DNA of 64,000 nt from an uncultured Acidimicrobiaceae bacterium (GTDB taxonomy: Bacteria > Actinomycetota > Acidimicrobiia > Acidimicrobiales > Ilumatobacteraceae). A program made the position numbers and the translations under genes. The stretch lies in NCBI GenBank assembly GCA_903919455.1, contig CAIXIJ010000019.1:1-64000 (forward strand), given 5' to 3'. Positions 23,901-32,468 of the stretch are shown here, piece after piece. Under the pieces are notes generated by a model. It made no database searches and was not told where the DNA came from. It saw nothing but the letters and a program-made list of their open reading frames with translations. Within the stretch, counting starts at the first letter, position 1, and each line of letters starts with the position of its first letter.

Positions 23901-25751
23901 ATGCTCCAATCTCTGAAGCGCCTCGTCATCGGCCGTCCTATCGCGACCGCCGACGAAGGTCACCAACGGCTGAGTAAGAAGATCGCCCTACCGGTTTTCG
24001 CCAGCGATGCCATCTCTTCCACCGCCTACGCCACCGACGAAATCCTCGTCGTTCTGCTGCTGCAGGCCTACGTAGGCAACAAGGCGTGGGGGCCGATCAT
24101 CCCCATCGCCATCATCGTCTGCATCCTCCTCGTCATCGTGGTGGCGAGTTACCGGCAGACCATCCACGCCTACCCCAGCGGCGGCGGCAGCTACATCGTG
24201 TCGAAGGAGAACCTCGGCACCATTCCGTCACTGGTGGCCGGGTCGTCGTTGCTCGTCGACTACATCCTCACCGTGTCGGTGTCGGTGGCTGGCGGCGTGC
24301 TCGCCATCCGCACGGCCACCGGCCTCGGGCACGAGTGGGCGGTGCCATTGTGTCTGATCTGCGTGGTGGTGATGACGCTCGCCAACCTTCGCGGGTTGAA
24401 GGAGTCCGGCGCACTGTTCGCCGGCCCTACGTACTTCTACGTGGTGATGCTCGTCATCCTCATCTTCACGGGCCTCTACCGCATCTTCGTGCAGCACGTC
24501 GGCCCGATTCCCGAGAGCATGCTGTCGAAGGAGGCCGTCGAGGCCAGCAAGCTCACCGGCGGACTCGGCCTGTACATGCTGCTCCGTGCGTTCTCATCGG
24601 GCGCCGTGGCGCTGTCGGGCGTGGAGGCCGTGTCGAACGGCGTGCCTGCGTTCAAGAAGCCCGAGGCCAAGAACGCCGCCAACACACTCGTGGTGATGGC
24701 CGTCATCCTCGGCACCTGCTTCCTCGGCGTCAGCATCCTGGCGTCGCACCTGAAGCCCTATCGCGGCGAGAGCGACGGCAACGGCCTCGGTCTGATGGCC
24801 GAGTATCTCTACAACGGCAAGGGCTTCATGTTCTGGGCCACGATGATCGGCACCTTCGCCATCCTCATCCTGGCGGCCAACACCGCCTACGCCGACTTCC
24901 CGCGGTTGTCCAGCATCATCGCCAAGGACGGCTTCCTGCCGCATCAGTTCGCCAACCGTGGCGACCGACTGGTGTTCTCCAACGGCGTGCTGTTCCTCGC
25001 CGGTGTGGCCAGCATCTTGATCATCGTCTTCAACGGCGATATCTCGGCGCTCATCCCGCTCTACGCCTTCGGTGTGTTCATGGGCTTCACGCTCAGCCAG
25101 GCGGGCATGGTGATGCACCACATCAAGCTGAAAGAACCGCGCTGGAAACTGAGCCTGGCCGTCAATGCTGTCGGCGCAACCACCACGGGCCTCATCGCCG
25201 GCATCGTGGTGGTGTCGAAGTTCACCGAGGGCGCCTGGATTCCTGCCGCACTCATCCCGGTGATGGTGTTCATCTTCTACTCCATCGGCAAGCACTACCA
25301 GCACGTGAAGAAGTCATTGGCAGTGCCGGTGGGCTACAAGGCCCAACGCCACACCCACTACGTGGTGGTGCTGGTGGGCAAGGTGAACCGCGGTGTCCTC
25401 GACGCCATTGGCTACGCCCGCAGCCTGTCGCCGGAGCGCATCATCGCGTTGTCCGTGGTGCAGGACCCGGAGGAAGAGCGACGCCTGCACGAGCAGTGGG
25501 ACGAATACGACATCCCGATCGAACTGCACACCGTGTCGTCGCCCTACCGCGAACTCACCCGACCCGTGTTCAGCTTCCTCGACGAAATCGATCAGGAACG
25601 CGACGACGACATCATCACCGTCGTGATTCCCGAGTCCGTCACGAAGGTCAGCAGCCAGTGGCTGCACAACCAGTCGGCGCTCGCCCTGAAGGCTCGCCTG
25701 CTCTACCGTCCGCACACCGTGGTGGTGAGCGTGCCCGTTCACGTGGACTGA
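23901..25751 (+). CDS. APC-superfamily permease with C-terminal cytosolic domain
   Basis: The 616-aa protein has about 12 transmembrane helices (about residues 25-470), starting with RLSKKIALPVFASDAISSTA and PSGGGSYIVSKENLGTIPSL, the APC substrate-binding unwound-helix region. A soluble C-terminal domain of about 130 residues (HYVVVLVGKVNRGVLDAIGY) resembles a universal-stress-like fold. This matches the Rv2690c-type permeases found beside ceoBC in actinobacteria; substrate is not established (amino acid or K+/H+ symport of KimA type). KimA-like K+ uptake would explain the neighbouring TrkA proteins; this is inference. A TAGGCT at 23884-23889 is the likely -10. Confidence 0.85.
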   Translation: MLQSLKRLVIGRPIATADEGHQRLSKKIALPVFASDAISSTAYATDEILVVLLLQAYVGNKAWGPIIPIAIIVCILLVIVVASYRQTIHAYPSGGGSYIVSKENLGTIPSLVAGSSLLVDYILTVSVSVAGGVLAIRTATGLGHEWAVPLCLICVVVMTLANLRGLKESGALFAGPTYFYVVMLVILIFTGLYRIFVQHVGPIPESMLSKEAVEASKLTGGLGLYMLLRAFSSGAVALSGVEAVSNGVPAFKKPEAKNAANTLVVMAVILGTCFLGVSILASHLKPYRGESDGNGLGLMAEYLYNGKGFMFWATMIGTFAILILAANTAYADFPRLSSIIAKDGFLPHQFANRGDRLVFSNGVLFLAGVASILIIVFNGDISALIPLYAFGVFMGFTLSQAGMVMHHIKLKEPRWKLSLAVNAVGATTTGLIAGIVVVSKFTEGAWIPAALIPVMVFIFYSIGKHYQHVKKSLAVPVGYKAQRHTHYVVVLVGKVNRGVLDAIGYARSLSPERIIALSVVQDPEEERRLHEQWDEYDIPIELHTVSSPYRELTRPVFSFLDEIDQERDDDIITVVIPESVTKVSSQWLHNQSALALKARLLYRPHTVVVSVPVHVD

Positions 25752-25786
25752 TCGCCGCACGGGGCGACATTTTCGCCCCTCGGGCG

Positions 25787-25792
25787 TACGGT
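25787..25792 (+). promoter_or_regulatory. -10 box TACGGT for the epimerase gene
   Basis: TACGGT ends 6 nt before ATG 25799; no Shine-Dalgarno is present. Confidence 0.5.
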
Positions 25793-25798
25793 GGCGGT

Positions 25799-26692
25799 AT
25801 GCGAGTGATCATCACCGGGGCTTCGGGCCTCATCGGTACTGCACTGTCGTCGGAACTGCGCACCCTCGGGCACGAGGTGGTGGCGTTGGTGCGTCGCCCC
25901 GCCAAGAGCGACGCCGAAGTCCAGTGGGACCCAGCCAAGGGTGAGCTGTCGAGTGAAGCCTTGGCCGGGGCCGACGCCGTGGTGAACCTGGCTGGTGCTG
26001 GCATCGGCGACCACCGCTGGACCGACGATTACAAGCGGGAAATCCTCGATAGTCGGGTGAAGGGCACCACGTTGTTGGCCGAGCGAATTGCCGAGTGCAG
26101 TCAGCGCCCCGGCGTGCTCTTGAACGGCTCCGCCATTGGCGTCTATGGCGCCAGCGACACCGCCGAGTTCACCGAGGCTTCCCCCGCTGGCACCGGTTTC
26201 CTGGCCGACGTCTGCGTGCAGTGGGAAGCTGCCACTGCAGCAGCAGTCGCTGCGAACGTGCGCGTTGCACATCTGCGTACCGGCATCGTGCTCACGGCCC
26301 GCGGTGGCGCCTTGAAGAAGATGCTGCCGCTGTTCAAGCTTGGTGTGGGTGGCAAGTTCGGCAAGGGCAACCAGTGGCAGAGCTGGATCTCCCTGCACGA
26401 CGAAGTGGGCGCCATCGTGCACCTCCTCACCGCCGACGTGCATGGCCCGGTGAACCTCACGGCGCCGGCGCCCGTCACCAGTGCAGAGTTCGCACACACA
26501 CTCGGCAAGGTGCTGCATCGCCCAGCCAAGCTGCCAGTGCCGAGCTTCGGCCCGAAGCTGCTGTTGGGCGGCGAACTCGCCGATGCCCTGCTGTTCACTG
26601 GCCAGCGTGTGCTGCCCACGATGTTGCAGCGCTCGGGCTACACCTTCCAGCACAGCACGCTGGAATCGGCGTTGCGCGACGCTCTCACCTGA
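25799..26692 (+). CDS. TIGR01777-family NAD(P)-dependent epimerase/nucleoside-sugar epimerase-like protein
   Basis: The 297-aa protein opens with the Rossmann motif VIITGASGLIGTALSSELR and carries DAVVNLAGAGIGDHRW, the family-specific ILDSRVKGTT and NGSAIGVYGASDTAEFTE, and the C-terminal DUF1731 domain (PVPSFGPKLLLGGELADALL). Members resemble YfcH and SulA-like epimerases and bind NADP; no physiological reaction is firmly known. The usual catalytic Tyr-x3-Lys is modified (GVYGASD). It is a single-gene unit, convergent with the VOC gene. Confidence 0.87.
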   Translation: MRVIITGASGLIGTALSSELRTLGHEVVALVRRPAKSDAEVQWDPAKGELSSEALAGADAVVNLAGAGIGDHRWTDDYKREILDSRVKGTTLLAERIAECSQRPGVLLNGSAIGVYGASDTAEFTEASPAGTGFLADVCVQWEAATAAAVAANVRVAHLRTGIVLTARGGALKKMLPLFKLGVGGKFGKGNQWQSWISLHDEVGAIVHLLTADVHGPVNLTAPAPVTSAEFAHTLGKVLHRPAKLPVPSFGPKLLLGGELADALLFTGQRVLPTMLQRSGYTFQHSTLESALRDALT

Positions 26693-26704
26693 GCCGCAGC
26701 AGCG

Positions 26705-27172
26705 TCACTGATCGCCGGTATCCACACCGGGCCAGCGAACCAACGCCTCGGCCAGATCGAGCCGCCAGGTACCGGGTTCGGCCGGCCAATCAGCGCATGG
26801 CACTGCCCACATGATCTCGAACTCCAGACCGTCCGGGTCCTTCCCATAGAGGCTCTTGCTCACTCCGTGATCACTTTCACCCGTGAGCGCACCGGCCTCC
26901 AGCAACCGGGATCGCACGGCCACCAATTCTTCCAAGGTGCCCACTTGCCATGCCAGGTGATACAGCCCGACGGAATGGGGTGCGGCGGCCCTAGCGCCCA
27001 CCTGCATCAACGCCAGGTCGTGGTCGTTGCTGGAACCATCGGCCTGCAGGAAGAACGCCTGATCACCGAGACCGAAGCGCACGGTGAAACCGAGGACCTC
27101 GGTATAGAACGCAGCCGAACGAGCGGCGTTGCTGACGTACAGCACGGCATGATTCAGACGCTTGATGGCCAT
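26705..27172 (-). CDS. VOC (glyoxalase/extradiol dioxygenase) superfamily protein
   Basis: The 155-aa protein has the paired beta-alpha-beta-beta-beta modules of the vicinal oxygen chelate fold: MAIKRLNHAVLYVSNAARSA at the start, LYHLAWQVGTLEELVAV in the second module, and KDPDGLEFEIMWAVP at the end. Metal ligands His (LNHAVLY), His (YHLAW) and Glu (LEFEIM) are in place. The substrate is unknown; small dioxygenases, glyoxalases or antibiotic-binding proteins share this fold. ATG 27172 is used; a second ATG directly before it is equally possible. It is divergent from a MarR gene, which may regulate it. Confidence 0.83.
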   Translation of the reverse strand: MAIKRLNHAVLYVSNAARSAAFYTEVLGFTVRFGLGDQAFFLQADGSSNDHDLALMQVGARAAAPHSVGLYHLAWQVGTLEELVAVRSRLLEAGALTGESDHGVSKSLYGKDPDGLEFEIMWAVPCADWPAEPGTWRLDLAEALVRWPGVDTGDQ

Positions 27173-27233
27173 CACGTTCTCCTTGCTCCCGGGGAGGTTT
27201 CCATCGCCGACGAGTGTGACCGCAGCAACACTC

Positions 27234-27284
27234 TTGCACTTGGCGCAAACGCCCCCGCGCCACTATTTGCGCGTGCAAGCAAAT
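27234..27284. promoter_or_regulatory. Candidate MarR operators in the VOC/marR divergent spacer
   Basis: ATTTGC 27265-27270 and GCAAAT 27279-27284 form a perfect 6-bp dyad around an 8-nt centre, and TTGC 27234-27237 / GCAA 27245-27248 gives a second TTGC..GCAA site. This size and symmetry suit MarR dimers. Binding is inference. Confidence 0.45.
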
Positions 27285-27334
27285 CTACGAGAGATCGTTG
27301 CCGATCACAACTGTTCGCTGCGCAACCGTCTGAC

Positions 27335-27340
27335 TAGGCT
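27335..27340 (+). promoter_or_regulatory. -10 box TAGGCT for the marR gene
   Basis: TAGGCT lies 6 nt before ATG 27347 and no ribosome-binding site is visible, consistent with a leaderless transcript. Confidence 0.55.
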
Positions 27341-27346
27341 GCGGAT

Positions 27347-27808
27347 ATGACGACGCAATGGCTCACCGAGACCGAGCTTCGTTCATGGCAGAACTTCATC
27401 ACCAGCGTCCACGACCTGATGTCGGCGCTCGAGTCTGCGCTCACACCGCACGGACTCACCATGGGCGACTACGAAGTGCTCGTGTACCTCTCTGAGGCAG
27501 AGAAGCAAAGGATGCGCATGCGCGACCTGGCGGCCGCCCTGCAACTCTCCCCCAGCGGCCTCACGCGTCGCCTCGACGGCATGGTGAAGAACGGCTGGGT
27601 GCAGCGAGCCGGGTGCGACGAGGACAAGCGAGTGATGTGGGCACACCTCACCGCCAGCGGTGCGGAGAAAATGACGGCGGCCGCTCCCGACCACGTGGAC
27701 AGCGTGCGGCGCTTCGTGATTGCGCCCATCGGCCCCGAAGGCGTGGGCCAACTCGGCAACGTCTTCGGCCTCATCCGCGAAAACCTTCAACGCTCCCGGT
27801 CGATCTGA
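27347..27808 (+). CDS. MarR-family transcriptional regulator
   Basis: The 153-aa winged-helix protein has the MarR layout: N-terminal dimerisation helix (ELRSWQNFITSVHDLMSALE), DNA-recognition helix MRDLAAALQLSPSGLTRRLD and the wing NGWVQRAGCDEDKRVMWAHL with the DxR-like signature. It probably represses itself and the divergent VOC gene through the palindromes at 27234-27284. Cys in the wing (AGCDED) could make it redox-responsive; this is speculative. argJ follows 2 nt after its stop, so marR and argJ are probably co-transcribed. Confidence 0.9.
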   Translation: MTTQWLTETELRSWQNFITSVHDLMSALESALTPHGLTMGDYEVLVYLSEAEKQRMRMRDLAAALQLSPSGLTRRLDGMVKNGWVQRAGCDEDKRVMWAHLTASGAEKMTAAAPDHVDSVRRFVIAPIGPEGVGQLGNVFGLIRENLQRSRSI

Positions 27809-27810
27809 TC

Positions 27811-28968
27811 ATGCCGCTGTCGCTTCCCAAGGGCTTCCGCGCGCACGTCACGAACGTGGGAGTAAAGGATCACACCGACGACTTCACGGTCGTTGCCGCC
27901 GACACGGTGTGCGCCGCGGCCGGTGTGTTCACGCAGAGCTCCTTTGCTGGCCCCAGTGTGCTGTTGAGTCGCAGGCATCTCGCCAGCGGCACCGCCCGCG
28001 CGATGGTGGTGATTTCCAAGAACGCCAACGTTGCCACCGGCGACCAAGGCATGAGCGACGCCGAGGAAGTCGTGGCCGGCGTGGCAGCAGCCTTGGGCTG
28101 CGACGCCGCCGACGTACTGATCGCGTCCACCGGTGTCATCGGACGCACGTACCCGATGGAGCGCATTCGCGCCGGCCTTGCAGCCATTCCATCCTCGCTA
28201 CCGGGCACCGATGCCGAGGCCGTGGCTCGCGGCATCATGACCACCGACACCGTGCACAAGACGGCGTCAGCCACCGCCGGAGATGCCACCGTCGTTGGCG
28301 TCGCCAAGGGCGTGGGCATGATCGAGCCCAACATGGCCACGATGATCGCCATGGTGTTCACCGATGCACAGGTCGGTTCCACCGATCTCGATCGATTGTT
28401 CCGTTCAGTTGCCGATCGCACCTTCAACTGCGTGAGCGTCGACACCGACACATCCACCAGCGATACGGCCGTCGTGCTCGCCAGCGGGGCCGCAGGGCCG
28501 GTCGACCTCGCCTCGCTGGAGGCAGCGCTGCTCGAGGTATGCACCTCGTTGGCCAAGCAGATCGCGTACGACGGCGAGGGCGCCACCACACTGATCGAAG
28601 TGATCGTGGATCAGGCAGCCGACATCGCACAGGCGAAACGGGTGGCGAAAGCCATCGTGAACTCCCCACTCATGAAGACCGCCGTGCATGGAGCCGACCC
28701 CAACTGGGGACGAGTCGCAATGGCGGTCGGCAAGAGCACCACGGCCGATGAAGTGGACCAGAACCTCGTGGTCATCCGCTTCGGCGAGCAAGAGGTCTAC
28801 CCCGCCCAACTCGGTGCAGCCGACCTCGCCGCGCTGTCGCAGTACATGCGCGGCGCAGAGGTACGCATCCATGTGACCCTGGCCACGGGGGGCGACGCCA
28901 CCGCAACAGTGTGGGGTTGCGACCTCACCGACGGCTACGTGCGAATCAACGCCGACTACACCACTTGA
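27811..28968 (+). CDS. argJ: Glutamate N-acetyltransferase / amino-acid acetyltransferase ArgJ
   Basis: The 385-aa protein is a complete ArgJ (DmpA/ArgJ Ntn-hydrolase fold). It contains the autocleavage site KGVGMIEPNMATMIAMVF (cleaved between Ala and the nucleophile Thr), the oxyanion-hole region STGVIG and the C-terminal HGADPNWGRVAMAVGKS. It transfers the acetyl group of N-acetylornithine to glutamate, recycling acetate in arginine synthesis. Other arg genes are absent from the window, and argJ sits directly behind marR. A strong hairpin terminator follows. Confidence 0.95.
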   Translation: MPLSLPKGFRAHVTNVGVKDHTDDFTVVAADTVCAAAGVFTQSSFAGPSVLLSRRHLASGTARAMVVISKNANVATGDQGMSDAEEVVAGVAAALGCDAADVLIASTGVIGRTYPMERIRAGLAAIPSSLPGTDAEAVARGIMTTDTVHKTASATAGDATVVGVAKGVGMIEPNMATMIAMVFTDAQVGSTDLDRLFRSVADRTFNCVSVDTDTSTSDTAVVLASGAAGPVDLASLEAALLEVCTSLAKQIAYDGEGATTLIEVIVDQAADIAQAKRVAKAIVNSPLMKTAVHGADPNWGRVAMAVGKSTTADEVDQNLVVIRFGEQEVYPAQLGAADLAALSQYMRGAEVRIHVTLATGGDATATVWGCDLTDGYVRINADYTT

Positions 28969-28993
28969 GACGGTACGTCTGAGCGACGCGAAA

Positions 28994-29018
28994 GGGGCGG
29001 TGCCGATGGCACCGCCCC
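28994..29018. terminator. Strong hairpin terminator between argJ and the multicopper oxidase
   Basis: GGGGCGGTGCC / GGCACCGCCCC form a perfect 11-bp stem around loop GAT, flanked by AAA on the left and CTT on the right. It lies 25 nt after the argJ stop and 28 nt from the end of the convergent oxidase gene, so it can serve both strands. Confidence 0.85.
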
Positions 29019-29046
29019 CTTCAGTTTCGTACTCGATGCCAGGAAC

Positions 29047-31119
29047 TCAGGTGTGCACGTTCAACGGCGACATCATGTCGTTGTCCTCGTGCTCGAGGAT
29101 GTGACAGTGGAACACGTAGTTGCCGGTGAACCGCTGCGTTGCTGCACTCTTGGTGTCACCAACGAACGGCGCCGGGATGCCGGCGGCAGTGCCGCCGAAC
29201 GGCACGATGATGCGGGTGACCGTGCCCGGCAGCGAAATGATGGTGTCCTTCCACCCAGCCTCGTTGGCGGACGGCCCGGTGATAGCTCCATCGAGATACG
29301 GCGCGGCCGACGGTGCGGGCCAGGGGCCCGTGCCGGCAACTTCCGGGTTCGACAACCCGGGCGCTGCCACGCACGCCGCCGGGTTTGCATTCACGCCACT
29401 GCAGTTCAGGGTGTCGGTGAGGTAGTGCGTGTCGCCGGTGATCGGGTCCACGGTGATGGCCTGACGGTTCAAGAGCCGGAACTGGGTGAGGTGGATGTGA
29501 ATCGGGTGGGCGTCGCCCGTGTTGTTCACGATCTCCCACTGCTCGACGGTGTTCACCTTCGGAGCCTCCACGTTCACCGAACGAGGCTGCATCGTCACAC
29601 TGTCGGCGTAGAACTGATTGCCCAGCATCACGTGCACCGGCTCGCCTTCGAGGTTGGCCGGGTCCACCAGGTTGTCGGCGATTTCGTTGAGGAAGACCGT
29701 TCGCACCGAGGTGGCCACGAGCGCACCCGGCACGGCGGTGCCGCCCTGTGCCACGATCGCGGGCAGAGCCGCCGGCTGGCCCTTACCGCCGCGCAGCGTT
29801 GCGGGAACAGCAACCTTCGGCCCCACCGTCTTGGTGACGGTGAACTGCATCATCTGCGGCAGGTCGCCATCGCCACCATCGGGGTATGGGGCCAGCGCAT
29901 CGTTCATCACCCGCCACTTCGAACCGGTCGCAGCCTTACTGAAGTCCACCAGCAGGTCGGCGCGCTCGGCCGGGGCCATCAGCACCGAGGTGAGTGACGT
30001 CGGGGAGTTCAGCAGGCCACCGTCGGAGCCGATCTGGAAGAACGGCAGCAAGATGCCGGTGAGGGCGCCAGCGGCATCCACCTGCTCGATGCGCAGGTTG
30101 TAGAAGCGAGCGTTGGACCCATTCAGCACACGGAAGCGATAGAGGCTCTTGTTCACGTTCATGTTCGGCTCGATGACGCCGTTCACGGTGGCGACGTCGC
30201 CGAACGACTCGGGGCTCCATTGGCCCGGGTAGTCGGCGGGCAGGCCCGCCACGCCGCAGTGCGGGCCGATGGGATAGGCGAAGGTTCCATCCAGGTTGAA
30301 GGTGCGGTCCTGGAAGGTGAGCGGCACTTCATACGCGCCGGTCGGCAGGTGAAGCGGGTTGTTCGAGTTGCCCGTATCCCACTTGTCGCGCAACCAGTAC
30401 TGCCCGGCGAGGCCAGCGGTCACCTGCAAGCGGGTGATACCCCACGCGTGATCGTGATACCACAGGCCCGTGGCGTCCTGATCGTTGCCATAGACATAGG
30501 TACTGCCCTGGCCCACGCCGAAGGTGGAGGTGGGCAGGCCGTCATAACGCGGTTCCGTGTGCGCGCCGTGCAGGTGCACGGTGCCGCGCGGCATGGCAGC
30601 GTCCGCTGCCTGGGTGCCCATCACCGCGGGGTCGACGTAGTTGGCCAACGGATGAGCACCGAGTGCATCGGTGACCGCAACCTTCACCGGCGTGCCCTTG
30701 GCTGCCTCGATCGTCGGACCGCCGTACACATCGGTGGCCGTCGAGCTCAGCGAGTACCCGAAGGTGGGCGTAGCAGGAAGGTCGGGGCTGAACTGGTGCA
30801 CGCCCGACTTCATGATGAGCTTCACCACGGCGGTGCTGGAGCGGCGGTCCACCTTCGGCGGAACCTGCAACTGCTGTGTGAAGGATCGGTGTGCGGAAGT
30901 GGGTCCATTCGCGGCCATACAGTCGACGGGGTTCGGGGCAGCCATCGCCATGGTGTGCACCGTCTGCGAGCCGCGTGCCCAGCTGCCGACGGCCGGCGCG
31001 AGGAAACCTGCGCCCATCACACCGCTCAGGGCCACAAAGACCCCACCCAAGGAGTAGTTCCGACGTCGGTGCGACCCGTGCGCACTCGACGAGAACCCAA
31101 GGTTCGTCCGCCGCTTCAT
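29047..31119 (-). CDS. Secreted multicopper oxidase (three-domain, bilirubin-oxidase/CotA-like)
   Basis: The 690-aa protein has a hydrophobic N-terminal segment (VFVALSGVMGAGFLAPAVGS) after a basic stretch, so it is exported. All four copper-binding motifs are present: HLHGAHTEPRYDG, WYHDHAWGITRLQ, HPIHIHLTQF and HCHILEHEDNDMM (HCH-x3-H, type 1 copper; axial Met in the DNDMM stretch). The enzyme would couple one-electron oxidation of a phenol, metal ion or bilirubin-like substrate to O2 reduction. AAGGAGA precedes ATG 31119. The upstream region holds two 11-bp direct repeats that suggest control by an OmpR-type regulator. Substrate unknown. Confidence 0.9.
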   Translation of the reverse strand: MKRRTNLGFSSSAHGSHRRRNYSLGGVFVALSGVMGAGFLAPAVGSWARGSQTVHTMAMAAPNPVDCMAANGPTSAHRSFTQQLQVPPKVDRRSSTAVVKLIMKSGVHQFSPDLPATPTFGYSLSSTATDVYGGPTIEAAKGTPVKVAVTDALGAHPLANYVDPAVMGTQAADAAMPRGTVHLHGAHTEPRYDGLPTSTFGVGQGSTYVYGNDQDATGLWYHDHAWGITRLQVTAGLAGQYWLRDKWDTGNSNNPLHLPTGAYEVPLTFQDRTFNLDGTFAYPIGPHCGVAGLPADYPGQWSPESFGDVATVNGVIEPNMNVNKSLYRFRVLNGSNARFYNLRIEQVDAAGALTGILLPFFQIGSDGGLLNSPTSLTSVLMAPAERADLLVDFSKAATGSKWRVMNDALAPYPDGGDGDLPQMMQFTVTKTVGPKVAVPATLRGGKGQPAALPAIVAQGGTAVPGALVATSVRTVFLNEIADNLVDPANLEGEPVHVMLGNQFYADSVTMQPRSVNVEAPKVNTVEQWEIVNNTGDAHPIHIHLTQFRLLNRQAITVDPITGDTHYLTDTLNCSGVNANPAACVAAPGLSNPEVAGTGPWPAPSAAPYLDGAITGPSANEAGWKDTIISLPGTVTRIIVPFGGTAAGIPAPFVGDTKSAATQRFTGNYVFHCHILEHEDNDMMSPLNVHT

Positions 31120-31323
31120 GATGTCTCCTTCACGGCAATCTCCCGTCGAGGGCCGTGCGAGAGCGACGTTAGCCCTACGACCTTCGGGAAACCTTCGGAA
31201 AACTTGAAGTAGTCCGAACGACCTAGAGAGGGACCAATGGGCTGACGACCTCGGTTGGGGCGGACATGCGCTGCCGTCGTCGACGCAGCCGGAAACCGGA
31301 CGTGCCGGCGCTACGGCGACGGG
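31120..31323 (-). promoter_or_regulatory. Upstream region of the multicopper oxidase with two 11-bp direct repeats
   Basis: Minus strand TTTTCCGAAGG (31202-31192) and TTTCCCGAAGG (31191-31181) are adjacent 11-bp repeats (10 of 11 identical), one helical turn apart, followed about 8 nt later by a TAGGGCTAA patch that could be the -10. Tandem 11-bp repeats upstream of a promoter are the usual target of OmpR/PhoB-type response regulators. The rest of the stretch shows nothing further. Confidence 0.5.
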
Positions 31324-31662
31324 TCAGATCTGTCGGTTCGTCGGGAGGTCGTTCCAGATCGCCGTCACGTCCACCACATCTACCTTGAGCTGGTGGAATC
31401 CGAAGCCCATGGTGGTGAGGAAGCGCTCTGCCTCCCTCAATCCAGCCTGGCCGGCAGCAACACTGTCGGGCTGGCCCCGAACCTCGTAGCGGAGGTTGAA
31501 GAAGGCGATCCGCTCGTCGTAGGTGAACGTGCCCTCCTCGGTGTACGCCGACACGAAGATGTCGTGTTCCGGCTGCGCGGCCACGAGATAGCGCCGCGCT
31601 GCGTCGGTGAGAGCGCCGAAGTGGCCACGCACCGTGACGCGATGGATCTGCGGTTCGCTCAC
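31324..31662 (-). CDS. DUF6204 family protein
   Basis: The 112-aa protein reads PQIHRVTVRGHFGALTDAAR near the start, EHDIFVSAYTEEGTFTYDER in the middle and MGFGFHQLKVDVVDVTAIWN at the end, the pattern of the actinobacterial DUF6204 family (function unknown). GTG 31662 is used because homology starts there; GTG 31665 is next to it. It directly follows the crotonase stop (31667-31669), so the two share an operon. Confidence 0.68.
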   Translation of the reverse strand: MSEPQIHRVTVRGHFGALTDAARRYLVAAQPEHDIFVSAYTEEGTFTYDERIAFFNLRYEVRGQPDSVAAGQAGLREAERFLTTMGFGFHQLKVDVVDVTAIWNDLPTNRQI

Positions 31663-31666
31663 CACG

Positions 31667-32431
31667 TCAGCGACCGGTGAAATGCGCCTCGCGGCGCTCG
31701 AGGAACGCCCGCACACCCTCACGATGATCGTCGGTAGTGAACAGCTGCCCCAGCGTGGTGCTCACCCACACACCGAAGTCGTTCCAATCCGGGTCCAGCA
31801 CGCGTCGCATCCCGGCCTTCAGCTGCTGCACGGCCAGCGGCGGCCGGGCGGCGATCTTGCCCGCCAGCTCCATTGCCGCGGGGAGCAGGTCGTCGTGCTC
31901 GACGACTCGAGACACAAGGCCCCATTGCTGTGCCGTCGACGCATCGATCACGTCGCCGGTGAAGAGCATCTCGGCTGCCCGTTCGCGACCCACCAACTGG
32001 GCCAGCCGAGCCATACCCGGTACATCGCTACACAACCCGCGCAGCACGAACAGTTCGCCAAACTTGGCGCGTTCGGAGGCCACCCGGATGTCGGCCATCA
32101 ACGCCAACTCCATGCCCCAGCCAACCGCCGCGCCGTTCACTGCCGCTACCACTGGCACGTTGGTGTGCAGTAGCGCGTCCGCTGCTGGCGTGAGCCGGGG
32201 TGCGACGGCGGTGGGTTTGGGGCCGTTGCCCCCACCCATCACTTCGCGCACGTCGTCGCCCGAGCAGAAGGCCGGATCGGTGCCGGTGATGACCATGCAG
32301 CGAGCCGTGGTGGTGCGCACAGCGGCTTCGAGTTCGTCGTAACTCTGGAATCGGAGCGCATTGCGCACATCCGGTCGGTCGATCGTGATCACGTCGACTT
32401 CGCCCACTCGATGCACCTTCACGTCGGCCAT
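31667..32431 (-). CDS. Enoyl-CoA hydratase/isomerase (crotonase) family protein
   Basis: The 254-aa crotonase has the substrate strand VDVITIDRPDVRNALRFQSY, oxyanion-hole motifs DPAFCSGDDVRE and AAVNGAAVGWGMELALMADI, and the C-terminal helix region ARPPLAVQQLKAGMRRVLDP. ATG 32431 is chosen on GAGGGG upstream and start of homology; the 28-codon extension is not supported. It would hydrate or isomerise acyl-CoA intermediates in fatty-acid or aromatic catabolism. The glutamates that define classical hydratases are not conserved (VLRGLCSDVPG), so another crotonase reaction is possible. Confidence 0.85.
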   Translation of the reverse strand: MADVKVHRVGEVDVITIDRPDVRNALRFQSYDELEAAVRTTTARCMVITGTDPAFCSGDDVREVMGGGNGPKPTAVAPRLTPAADALLHTNVPVVAAVNGAAVGWGMELALMADIRVASERAKFGELFVLRGLCSDVPGMARLAQLVGRERAAEMLFTGDVIDASTAQQWGLVSRVVEHDDLLPAAMELAGKIAARPPLAVQQLKAGMRRVLDPDWNDFGVWVSTTLGQLFTTDDHREGVRAFLERREAHFTGR

Positions 32432-32456
32432 CTCGCACCCCCTCGGAACCGACCCG

Positions 32457-32462
32457 TACTGT
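32457..32462 (+). promoter_or_regulatory. -10 box TACTGT for the serine hydrolase gene
   Basis: TACTGT ends 6 nt before ATG 32469; no Shine-Dalgarno is present. The divergent crotonase starts at 32431, so both promoters share 37 nt. Confidence 0.5.
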
Positions 32463-32468
32463 AGGACC

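Noticed and set aside
24086-25798. Long plus-strand frame inside the APC permease joined to the epimerase gene
   Set aside because: Arg/His-rich shadow frame of the permease; the epimerase starts at ATG 25799 with its own -10 box.
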